Below, in pieces: positions 1-5,289 of a DNA stretch of 5,289 nt (within the stretch, counting starts at the first letter, position 1; every line of letters begins with the position of its first letter). Both the position numbers and the translations under genes were made by a program. Under the pieces are notes generated by a model. That model was given only the letters and a program-made list of their open reading frames with translations. It did not search any database and was not told the DNA's origin. This stretch comes from Sulfurospirillaceae bacterium (GTDB taxonomy: Bacteria; Campylobacterota; Campylobacteria; Campylobacterales; Sulfurospirillaceae). The DNA lies in contig JAQWCT010000182.1 in the NCBI GenBank assembly GCA_028705785.1, positions 1-5,289 on the forward strand, read 5' to 3'.

Positions 1-206
1 TTCCGCTTAGTGTATTAGAAGAAGAAAAAAAAGTTTTGCAGGTACCTATTTGCGCTATTGGCGGTATCAATGAGGAAAATATTGGGGAAATTGCAAAAAG
101 TGGCATCGAAATGTATTCGGTGATTAGCGCGATATATAAAGAAGATAAGATAGAAAAAAATATTGAAATGCTCCAACGAAAAATTAACCAAAAGGTGGCA
201 CAATGA
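1..206 (+). CDS. thiE: Thiamine-phosphate synthase, C-terminal part (5' end outside window)
   Basis: Only the last 67 codons are present, read in the frame whose first full codon is at base 3 and ending at the TGA at 204-206. The translation has the C-terminal half of the ThiE TIM barrel: a strand leading into AIGGI (IGGI is the phosphate-binding loop near the end of the barrel), a helix beginning NEENIGEIAKSG, and the final strand SVISAI, followed by a terminal helix rich in Lys and Glu. In the family this enzyme joins the pyrimidine (HMP-PP) and thiazole phosphate units to make thiamin phosphate in the cytoplasm. The usual GVAVVSAI is here MYSVISAI, a modest divergence. The related thiazole tautomerase TenI has the same fold and cannot be excluded from this fragment. 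The stop overlaps the next gene's start by ATGA, so the two are probably one operon. Confidence 0.8.
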   Translation, partial: PLSVLEEEKKVLQVPICAIGGINEENIGEIAKSGIEMYSVISAIYKEDKIEKNIEMLQRKINQKVAQ

Positions 207-1189
207 TTTTGGAAAAGTTCGACATCTCTATCACCAATGCAAGTAAAGGTATGGCGTTGATGCTGATTTTGTGGCATCATCTTTTTTATGAAAAACCTGA
301 ATCTGGGTGGCTTGTTTTTCAAACAGCCCTTCTAGCAAAAGTGTGCGTGGGCATTTATGTTATTCTTAGTGGTTATGGTTTGGCAGAATCCATCAAACAC
401 AAAAAGCTTGATATCGCCGCATTTTTTAAACGAAGATTAGTGAAGCTCTATATGAATTACTGGCTGATTGCTTTGATTTTTATTCCCATTGGAACGCTTT
501 TGATGGGGCGCACCCTTGAGGGTGTTTTTGGAGAGTATGCTTACTTTAAACTGCTCATTCAGATGCTTGGACTACATATGTATACCAGTGTTGGTTATGG
601 GTACAATGCGACATGGTGGTTTATGAGCCTTATTATCGTGCTTTATGCGATTTTTCCATTGGTGTTTCCTTTGACGCAGAAGTTTAAATTATGGTTTTTA
701 GCCTTTTGTGCTGTTTTACTTTTTGTTCCCATTCCTTTAGTCAATGACTGGATTTTTCCTTTTGCCGTAGGCGTGTATCTTTCTCAAAATGATGGTTTTG
801 TACGGATGTTTGGGTGGTTGCAAAAGCAAGGCAATGTAAGATTTGCAATTTTATTAGTATTGACCATTTTTGTAGCATGGTATAGGCAAAATGGTTGGTT
901 GTTTGATAGTGTGAGAGCCGATACTTTTTTTGGAATACTGCTCATTTTATGGACAACAGAGTTGGTTTTAGTCTCTTCTTATGCTAAGAAAGCTTTTGAA
1001 TTTATAGGGGTGCATTCGTTTAATATCTTCTTGTTTCATACTTTTATCTATTACTACTATTTCCCCAATTTTATTTATAGCTTTCACTATCCTGTATTAA
1101 TTTTTGCAGTACTACTTGGTATTTGTTTGGTTATTTCAGTAGGAATAGAAGCGTTTAAAAAGAAGATTAATTTCGATAAGATTTTATAG
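203..1189 (+). CDS. Acyltransferase 3 family integral membrane protein
   Basis: A 328-residue polytopic membrane protein with about ten hydrophobic segments, matching the acyltransferase 3 family (OafA/WecH/NodX type), which moves acetyl or other acyl groups onto sugars or lipids at the membrane. Visible family marks are the first helix KGMALMLILWHH with the probable key histidines H25/H26, LSGYGL at 55-60, the basic stretch KRRLVKLYMNYW at 76-87, WWFMS at 138-142, and HSFNIFLFH at 271-279 in a late helix. Its length is normal for a stand-alone transmembrane acyltransferase domain; there is no SGNH domain attached. The start is supported by AAGG at 192-195, seven bases before the ATG, and by the ATGA overlap with the upstream thiE-like gene. 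The acceptor substrate cannot be read from sequence; cell-envelope polysaccharide, O-antigen or glycan acetylation is the usual role. Confidence 0.88.
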   Translation: MILEKFDISITNASKGMALMLILWHHLFYEKPESGWLVFQTALLAKVCVGIYVILSGYGLAESIKHKKLDIAAFFKRRLVKLYMNYWLIALIFIPIGTLLMGRTLEGVFGEYAYFKLLIQMLGLHMYTSVGYGYNATWWFMSLIIVLYAIFPLVFPLTQKFKLWFLAFCAVLLFVPIPLVNDWIFPFAVGVYLSQNDGFVRMFGWLQKQGNVRFAILLVLTIFVAWYRQNGWLFDSVRADTFFGILLILWTTELVLVSSYAKKAFEFIGVHSFNIFLFHTFIYYYYFPNFIYSFHYPVLIFAVLLGICLVISVGIEAFKKKINFDKIL

Positions 1190-1196
1190 CTTACAT

Positions 1197-1218
1197 GTAA
1201 GGGCTTTCCAGCCCTTAC
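1197..1218 (+). terminator. Probable intrinsic terminator of the thiE-acyltransferase operon
   Basis: A perfect 9-bp stem, GTAAGGGCT (1197-1205) with AGCCCTTAC (1210-1218), closes a TTCC loop and is followed on the plus strand by TATTTTAG. It starts 8 bases after the acyltransferase stop. The U-rich tail is short and overlaps the stop codon of the convergent gene. On the minus strand the hairpin is followed by ATGTAAGC, with no T run, so good termination in that direction is less certain even though the stem lies just past that gene's stop. Confidence 0.7.
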
Positions 1219-1222
1219 TATT

Positions 1223-1738
1223 TTAGTTGGTGTACTGACCTTGAACGGTTTTGCCACCGTCCATATTATTAAACTCAGCACTTTCAATCCAATGGGCTGG
1301 AGAAGAAACATACTCAACAAGGTTTTCAAGTAAGACCATATGTTGTCGCTCTTCTTCTGCAATGCGCAAAAATACTTTTCTTTGCTCGTCATCTTCTAAC
1401 ATCAAAGCTTTTTCCGTATAAAACTTATAGCTACTCTCTTCTGAAAGAAGTGCTCTTTTATAATATTCCACTTGGTCGTCACTAAATGAATAGTTTTTGT
1501 TTTCATCTCTCATCTTTTGAAAAATGGTTTTGGCATGAGAAAAGACATCAACTTGTGTTTGTATGGGAAGATTTTGGCTCTTACTCATCTTCTCAAAGAC
1601 AACAAAATGCTTTACTTCTTCTTCTGCAAGCATGTTTAGGATTTGTTTTAAGCCGACATCATCAGCTTTTTCAGCAAGTTCTCTATAGTATCGCTCACCA
1701 TCTTTCTCAACTTTCATCGCATATTCATAGACATTCAT
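1223..1738 (-). CDS. Ferritin-like diiron (rubrerythrin family) protein without rubredoxin domain
   Basis: A 171-residue, mostly helical soluble protein with the two-fold helix-pair pattern of the rubrerythrin/ferritin-like superfamily. The likely iron ligands are E11 (in VEKDGERYY), E41 and H44 (EEEVKH), E100 (in LLSEESSYKFY), and E130 and H133 (EEERQH), which would form a carboxylate-bridged diiron site. Classical rubrerythrins carry a rubredoxin-like domain with two CxxC pairs; this protein contains no cysteine at all, so it would need an external electron donor if it is a peroxidase. The C-terminal tail has HWIESAEF (149-156), a short extension seen in this kind of protein. Members are usually linked to peroxide detoxification or iron handling in anaerobes and microaerophiles. 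The start is supported by AAGGGG (1745-1750 on the complement), six bases upstream. It lies convergent to the acyltransferase gene and 76 bp downstream of the trhA-like gene. Confidence 0.85.
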   Translation of the reverse strand: MNVYEYAMKVEKDGERYYRELAEKADDVGLKQILNMLAEEEVKHFVVFEKMSKSQNLPIQTQVDVFSHAKTIFQKMRDENKNYSFSDDQVEYYKRALLSEESSYKFYTEKALMLEDDEQRKVFLRIAEEERQHMVLLENLVEYVSSPAHWIESAEFNNMDGGKTVQGQYTN

Positions 1739-1770
1739 TGAAGACCCCTTTTTGTTAAAAATCTACATTC

Positions 1771-1778
1771 ATTTTATA
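1771..1778 (-). promoter_or_regulatory. Possible -10 element for the ferritin-like gene
   Basis: The complement reads TATAAAAT about 32 bases before the start codon, in an AT-rich 76-bp gap between the trhA-like stop and this gene. No good TTGACA box is seen upstream, which is common in Campylobacterota. There is no clear terminator after the trhA-like gene, so read-through from it is also possible. Confidence 0.4.
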
Positions 1779-1814
1779 CGAAAGCTATGATAAATACCTG
1801 ATAAAGAATAAAGA

Positions 1815-2447
1815 CTAATTAAGTATCAAAAGTAAAACAACAAAGAAGTGTAAAATGCTCCCACCAAGGACAAAAAAATGCCAAATGGCGTGGTTAAGAT
1901 AGAGTCCATCCCAAATATAAAAGAGGATGCCAATGGTGTAAACCAGTCCACCAGAGACCAGCAAAGAGAGTGTAAGCCCATCCAAACTCTCCCATAAAGG
2001 TTGTGCAACAACGATAACCATCCAACCTAAAAGGGCATAGAGAAAAAGAGAAAAACGCGTAAAGCGTCTTGGATAAGTAACTTTGAGCGTAATGCCAAAA
2101 AAAGCAATGCCCCACGCAACGCCAAAAATCCACCAACCAATACTTCCTTTTAACCCCAAAAGAGAGATAGGCGTATAGGTTCCTGCAATAAGGATATAGA
2201 TGGCGCAGTGGTCAAGTTGTTGTAAAATAGCTTTAATTTTAGGAGCTAAGATAGCATGGTAAAGTGTTGATGCGCCATACATGAGGATGAGCGAAATACC
2301 AAAAACAATGGCACTTGCGATTTTTGCACCATCGCCACTTTGAGAAGCAAATACCAAAAGCATCGTCAAAGCACTAACACTTAACAACAGTCCAAAGCCA
2401 TGGGTAATAGCATGCCAAATCTCTTCAGCAGTGGTGTAGTTAGTCAT
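1815..2447 (-). CDS. trhA: PAQR / hemolysin III family membrane protein (TrhA-like)
   Basis: A 210-residue protein with about seven membrane helices and the full signature of the bacterial hemolysin III/PAQR family (E. coli YqfA/TrhA). Visible marks are an N-terminal amphipathic stretch EEIWHAITHGFG (8-19), the motif S60-T-L-Y-H64, LDH at 78-80 followed by AGTYTP (88-93), and the C-terminal helix with H186xxxH190 and H200. By analogy with PAQR receptors, H64, H186 and H190, with S60 and D79 nearby, would hold a zinc ion inside the membrane bundle. The family has been tied to membrane-fluidity homeostasis; the older name hemolysin should not be read as proof of cytolysis. Length is typical (200-220 residues). 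The ribosome-binding sequence is weak and purine-rich (GAGAAGAAAAG) just before the ATG. It is transcribed away from the exporter gene and towards the ferritin-like gene, with which it may share a transcript. Confidence 0.9.
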   Translation of the reverse strand: MTNYTTAEEIWHAITHGFGLLLSVSALTMLLVFASQSGDGAKIASAIVFGISLILMYGASTLYHAILAPKIKAILQQLDHCAIYILIAGTYTPISLLGLKGSIGWWIFGVAWGIAFFGITLKVTYPRRFTRFSLFLYALLGWMVIVVAQPLWESLDGLTLSLLVSGGLVYTIGILFYIWDGLYLNHAIWHFFVLGGSILHFFVVLLLILN

Positions 2448-2478
2448 TCTTTTCTTCTCAATTAAGGTTGTTTTTTTA

Positions 2479-2484
2479 ATTATA
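2479..2484 (-). promoter_or_regulatory. Probable -10 box for the trhA-like gene
   Basis: The complement of 2479-2484 is a perfect TATAAT, 31 bases upstream of the trhA-like ATG and followed by a T/A-rich start region. No clear -35 hexamer lies at the usual distance. Confidence 0.55.
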
Positions 2485-2507
2485 CTTCATTTAAATAGTA
2501 AAAGTGT

Positions 2508-2513
2508 TAAAAT
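2508..2513 (+). promoter_or_regulatory. Possible -10 box for the LysE-family gene
   Basis: TAAAAT, preceded by GTGT, lies 28 bases before the exporter's ATG at 2542. It sits back to back with the minus-strand TATAAT at 2479-2484, so the 94-bp gap would hold two divergent promoters. The region is so AT-rich that the exact box is uncertain. Confidence 0.4.
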
Positions 2514-2529
2514 AAAAAACTTGATTTAT

Positions 2530-2534
2530 AAGGA
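2530..2534 (+). promoter_or_regulatory. Ribosome binding site that fixes the exporter start at 2542
   Basis: AAGGA lies seven bases before the ATG at 2542. A longer in-frame start, TTG at 2521, would place this site inside the coding region and has no Shine-Dalgarno sequence of its own. The family's N-terminus also begins with a hydrophobic helix right after the later start. Confidence 0.75.
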
Positions 2535-2541
2535 CAAACTT

Positions 2542-3168
2542 ATGCTTGATATAAATACACTTTTGATGTTTACACTCGCTTCTACACTCCTCGCACTCTC
2601 TCCTGGACCTGATAATATTTTCGTCTTAACTCAGTCGATGGTTAAAGGCGCAAAGTCTGGTGTTATCATCACTTTAGGGCTTTGTAGCGGACTTATTTTT
2701 CATACGAGTGCTGTGGCTCTTGGCGTTGCAGTCATCTTTCAAACTTCACTCCTTGCTTTTAATATTCTTAAAATGGTAGGCGCTGGTTATCTCCTTTATC
2801 TAGCCTATATGGCATTTAAAGATGCGTCTAAAACAAGCTTACATGTAGACCAAAAACCCCTCTCTTTGTGGGCGATGTATCGAAGAGGTGTTTTTATGAA
2901 TGTGACTAATCCTAAAGTTTCGATTTTTTTCTTGGCTTTTTTACCGCAATTTACCAATCCCCAAAATGGATCTCCAACACTTCAAATTTTCACACTAGGC
3001 GCTATTTTTATGCTTTGCGCATTGGTCGTTTTTAGTCTTATCGCTTTTTTATCTTCCAAAATTGGTGCTTGGTTTACTCAAAGTAAAAATGGAGAAAAGA
3101 TTTTAAATAGGCTTGCAGGTACCATTTTTGCAGCCCTCGCCCTTAAACTTGCATTGACGCAACGATGA
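2542..3168 (+). CDS. LysE/RhtB family amino-acid exporter
   Basis: A 208-residue inner-membrane protein with about six hydrophobic segments, the usual size for the LysE/RhtB family, which exports amino acids such as lysine, threonine, homoserine or leucine using the proton gradient. The diagnostic motif LALSPGPDN lies at 17-25 in the first helix, and the second family motif, N120 with NPK (123-125) followed by FFLAFLPQF (129-137), is intact. GAGYLLYLAYMAF (80-92) is also typical. The substrate cannot be deduced from sequence. The start is the ATG at 2542 rather than the in-frame TTG 21 bases upstream, because AAGGA precedes the ATG at good spacing. It is transcribed divergently from the trhA-like gene, and its stop overlaps the start of a 29-codon reading frame. 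No regulator gene is adjacent. Confidence 0.9.
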   Translation: MLDINTLLMFTLASTLLALSPGPDNIFVLTQSMVKGAKSGVIITLGLCSGLIFHTSAVALGVAVIFQTSLLAFNILKMVGAGYLLYLAYMAFKDASKTSLHVDQKPLSLWAMYRRGVFMNVTNPKVSIFFLAFLPQFTNPQNGSPTLQIFTLGAIFMLCALVVFSLIAFLSSKIGAWFTQSKNGEKILNRLAGTIFAALALKLALTQR

Positions 3169-3254
3169 AATCCTCTATCTTTTTTGCCATTGTTATCTCT
3201 TTGGTTGGAGGCGTGTTACTTATCGAACTTTTTTTACAAAAAGTTTTTGGTTAA
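3165..3254 (+). CDS. Possible 29-residue single-helix membrane peptide
   Basis: An ATG at 3165 overlaps the exporter's TGA (ATGA) and opens a 29-codon frame ending in TAA at 3252-3254. The peptide begins MKSS, then has a strongly hydrophobic stretch at about residues 5-24 (IFFAIVISLVGG, then VLLIELFL), and ends QKVFG. It would make one membrane-spanning helix with one acidic residue (E21). There is no Shine-Dalgarno site directly before it, so translation would depend on coupling to the exporter. The same ATGA arrangement is used by the two secure gene pairs in this window. I do not recognise a family. It could instead be chance: short T-rich reading frames readily look like membrane helices. 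Confidence 0.4.
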   Translation: MKSSIFFAIVISLVGGVLLIELFLQKVFG

Positions 3255-3290
3255 TATAAAAATGTCATATGTTTGTTGCTCGCCGTCGTG

Positions 3291-3296
3291 TAAGAT
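3291..3296 (+). promoter_or_regulatory. Possible -10 element for the lut operon
   Basis: The 68-bp gap before lutA holds TAAGAT directly after GTG, about 27 bases upstream of the start codon, in an AT-rich stretch. No consensus -35 box is clear. A more GC-rich block (GCTCGCCGTCGTG, 3278-3290) sits just upstream. No inverted repeat that would mark an operator was found. Confidence 0.3.
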
Positions 3297-3322
3297 AAAT
3301 TAAATTGTATAGGGAGTAGTGA

Positions 3323-4066
3323 ATGAAAATAGGTCTTTTTATCCCCTGTTTTATGAATGAGTTGTATCCTGAAGCCTCAATGGCAACCTTGAAGGTTTTA
3401 GAAAACTTGGGGCTTGATGTTGAATATCCCATGGAGCAAACCTGTTGTGGACAAGCCCAAGCCAATACAGGCTGTGCTAATGAAACGAAAGTTTTAGCAG
3501 AGCGCTTTTTCAAAATCTTTAAAGATTATGATTATATCGTAGCCCCTAGTGGAAGTTGTGTGAGTATGGTCAGACACAATTATGCTCAGTTTTTAGAAGG
3601 TGTGGATGGATTTGAGCGTATGCGAAGCCATACTTATGAGCTGATTGAGTTTTTACATGATGTTATTAAACCTACTTCGATGAACGCAACATTTAAGCAC
3701 AAAGTAGGTATCCACAATAGCTGTCATGCGCATAGAGAATTAGGACTTGCAAGTATGAGTGAGCGGAATGTCCCCGAATTTTCCAAAATCAAAAATCTTT
3801 TAGATATGGTTAAGGGCATTTCGTATAGTGAACTCACACGAAAAGATGAATGCTGTGGTTTTGGTGGTACTTTTGCTGTGAGTGAAGAGGCGATGAGTGT
3901 GGCAATGGGGCGCGCAAGACTACAAGACCATTTAGATGCAGGGAGTGAATACATCACGGGTGTTGATATGTCTTGTTTGATGCATATGCAAGGTGTTATC
4001 GATAGAGAAAAAATGCCGTTAAAAACAGTTTATATCGCACAAATCTTAGCAGGAGATGTTTCATGA
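3323..4066 (+). CDS. lutA: L-lactate utilization iron-sulfur protein LutA
   Basis: A 247-residue soluble protein made of two cysteine-rich CCG domains, as in LutA/YkgE. The first repeat has C9 (FIPCF), C41-C42-G43 and C79 (SGSC); the second has C134 (NSCH), C177-C178-G179 (ECCGFGGTF) and C218 (DMSCLMH). In heterodisulfide-reductase-like proteins such motifs bind an iron-sulfur cluster or take part in electron transfer. LutA works with LutB and LutC to oxidise L-lactate to pyruvate; the homologous three-gene set in Campylobacter jejuni (Cj0075c-Cj0073c) supports growth on L-lactate. Length is normal for the family. The start is supported by AGGGAG at 3311-3316, six bases before the ATG. The stop overlaps the lutB start by ATGA, and AGGAG at 4051-4055, within the end of lutA, serves as the lutB ribosome site. 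Confidence 0.95.
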   Translation: MKIGLFIPCFMNELYPEASMATLKVLENLGLDVEYPMEQTCCGQAQANTGCANETKVLAERFFKIFKDYDYIVAPSGSCVSMVRHNYAQFLEGVDGFERMRSHTYELIEFLHDVIKPTSMNATFKHKVGIHNSCHAHRELGLASMSERNVPEFSKIKNLLDMVKGISYSELTRKDECCGFGGTFAVSEEAMSVAMGRARLQDHLDAGSEYITGVDMSCLMHMQGVIDREKMPLKTVYIAQILAGDVS

Positions 4067-5289
4067 GCCAAGGACACCCACAACTTGCAGAAAAATTTGC
4101 GAGTAATGTAGAGAGAATGAAGTGGCACGATAAAGCATTATGGTTTGTGCGCCTTAAAAGAGATGTGCAGTCTCAAAGTATCGATGAGTGGGAAGAACTT
4201 CGCAGCACTGCTGATAAAATCAAAGCCCATACTTTATCCAATCTTGAGACCTATCTTCAAGCGTTTGAAGAAAATGCATTAAAGCGAGGCATTAAAGTTC
4301 ACTGGGCAAAAGATGCCAAAGAGCATAACCAAATTGTTTTAGAGATTTTGCAAGGGTGCAATGCCAAGATGATCGTCAAAAGCAAATCCATGCTCACCGA
4401 AGAGTGCCATCTCAATCCTTTCTTAGAAGAACACGGCATCGAAGTGGTGGATACGGATTTGGGAGAGCGCATCGTTCAGTTTAGAAATGAGCCCCCATCC
4501 CATATCGTACTTCCTGCCATTCACCTCAAAAAAGAGGATGTGGGAACAACTTTTGAGCATTTCTTAAAAACTGAAAAAGGAAACTGTGACCCTACTTATC
4601 TTACCCGCGCCGCAAGAGCGCATTTACGAGAAAAGTTTTTGAGAGCTGATGCTTCTATGACGGGTGTGAATTTTGCCATTAGTGAAACGGGTGGCGTTGT
4701 GGTGTGTACCAATGAGGGCAATGCCGATTTGGGTGCCTCTTTACCAAAAGTACATATCGCGTGTATGGGCATCGAAAAAATTATTCCTCGTTTAAAAGAT
4801 TTAAGTATTTTTACACGCTTACTCGCACGAAGTGCCACAGGTCAGCCTGTTACCTCGTATACTTCACATTATCACGCTCCTGTTGAAGGAGGAGAAATGC
4901 ATGTGGTTATCGTCGATAATGGCAGAACAAAAATTTTAGCCAATGACAAATATATTAAATCATTACAATGTATCAGATGTGGGGCTTGTCTTAACACTTG
5001 TCCGATTTTTAGAAGAAGTGGTGGATACAGTTATGGCTATACGATTCCAGGACCTATTGGCTCGACACTTGGACCTAGTCGTGATTTGAAAAAATATGCT
5101 TCTTTACCTTTTGCCTGTTCACTGTGTGCTTCATGTACCAATGTCTGTCCTGTACAAGTCGACTTACATCAAGAGCTTTACCTAAGACGCCAAGATGTCG
5201 TCGAAGCTGGACATCTTGACCCAACTAAGCATAACATTTTAAAGATGGCAACATGGTTGATGCGTCATCCAAAATTGATGGATTTTGCA
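4063..5289 (+). CDS. lutB: L-lactate utilization iron-sulfur protein LutB (3' end outside window)
   Basis: The first 409 codons of a LutB/YkgF protein, open to the last base; family members are about 470-480 residues, so roughly 65-70 residues are missing. Residues from about 50 to 290 form the LUD (DUF162) domain, with ISETGGVVVCTNEGN (206-220) and HIACMGIEKIIP (231-242) as recognisable blocks. Two ferredoxin-type 4Fe-4S motifs follow: C303xxC306xxC309xxxC313P and C352xxC355xxC358xxxC362P, which would bind two [4Fe-4S] clusters. The protein is a cytoplasmic electron-transfer subunit of the LutABC L-lactate oxidising system. AGGAG at 4051-4055 lies seven bases before the ATG, and the ATGA overlap with lutA implies translational coupling. 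No frameshift or missing cysteine is seen. lutC would be expected downstream, outside this window. Confidence 0.95.
   Translation, partial: MSQGHPQLAEKFASNVERMKWHDKALWFVRLKRDVQSQSIDEWEELRSTADKIKAHTLSNLETYLQAFEENALKRGIKVHWAKDAKEHNQIVLEILQGCNAKMIVKSKSMLTEECHLNPFLEEHGIEVVDTDLGERIVQFRNEPPSHIVLPAIHLKKEDVGTTFEHFLKTEKGNCDPTYLTRAARAHLREKFLRADASMTGVNFAISETGGVVVCTNEGNADLGASLPKVHIACMGIEKIIPRLKDLSIFTRLLARSATGQPVTSYTSHYHAPVEGGEMHVVIVDNGRTKILANDKYIKSLQCIRCGACLNTCPIFRRSGGYSYGYTIPGPIGSTLGPSRDLKKYASLPFACSLCASCTNVCPVQVDLHQELYLRRQDVVEAGHLDPTKHNILKMATWLMRHPKLMDFA

Noticed and set aside
1486..1758. A 90-codon plus-strand open frame opposite the ferritin-like gene
   Set aside because: It is antisense to a gene with intact diiron motifs, its translation is rich in Ser, His, Gln and Leu with no recognisable domain, and it has no ribosome site. 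It is a shadow frame.
1783..1806. GATAAA direct repeats between the ferritin-like and trhA-like genes as an operator
   Set aside because: GATAAATACCTGATAAA is only two copies of a six-base AT-rich word and has no further symmetry. It is not distinguishable from background here.
2521..2541. Seven-residue longer N-terminus for the LysE-family protein from a TTG start
   Set aside because: The added segment contains the AAGGA ribosome site for the ATG at 2542, has no ribosome site of its own, and is outside the family's usual N-terminus.
3226..3245. AACTTTTT / AAAAAGTT inverted repeat with a TTAC loop as a terminator for the exporter gene
   Set aside because: The 8-bp stem has only one G-C pair and only three T follow, so it would be a very weak terminator. 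It also lies inside the possible 29-codon frame. Kept as a note, not called.
3724..3957. Minus-strand open frame inside lutA
   Set aside because: It is a shadow of the lutA coding frame, with no domain, ribosome site or promoter of its own. The same applies to the minus-strand frames at 3265-3513 and 4596-4838.

Overview
The window looks like a low-GC bacterial chromosome of the Campylobacterota (Epsilonproteobacteria), possibly Sulfurospirillum or a close relative. This rests on codon and base composition, very tight gene packing, AT-rich leaders with TATAAT-type -10 boxes and poor -35 boxes, and a lutAB pair like the one known from Campylobacter. The genus is an inference; there is no rRNA or other marker in the window. 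No mobile element, CRISPR array, RNA gene or plasmid signal was seen.

Layout: (1) 1-1189, plus strand: the 3' end of a thiamine-phosphate synthase gene (thiE-like) joined by an ATGA stop/start overlap to a complete membrane acyltransferase gene (acyltransferase 3 family). (2) 1190-1222: a short convergent gap with a perfect 9-bp GC-containing hairpin that probably ends the plus-strand operon. (3) 1223-2447, minus strand: a ferritin-like/rubrerythrin-type diiron protein gene and, upstream of it on the same strand, a PAQR/hemolysin III family membrane protein gene (trhA-like), 76 bp apart. (4) 2448-2541: a divergent promoter region. (5) 2542-3254, plus strand: a LysE/RhtB family exporter gene, followed by a possible 29-codon single-helix membrane peptide whose ATG overlaps the exporter's stop. 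(6) 3323-5289, plus strand: lutA and most of lutB, overlapping by ATGA; lutB runs off the window and lutC would be expected next.

Functionally these are ordinary housekeeping and metabolic genes: thiamin synthesis, surface or lipid acylation, oxidative-stress or iron handling, membrane homeostasis, amino-acid efflux, and L-lactate oxidation. LutA and LutB are the clearest working unit: they are iron-sulfur components of the LutABC L-lactate oxidation system feeding electrons to the respiratory chain. I found no convincing undescribed system. The least explained items are the small overlapping reading frame after the exporter and the reason an acyltransferase is coupled to a thiamin gene.
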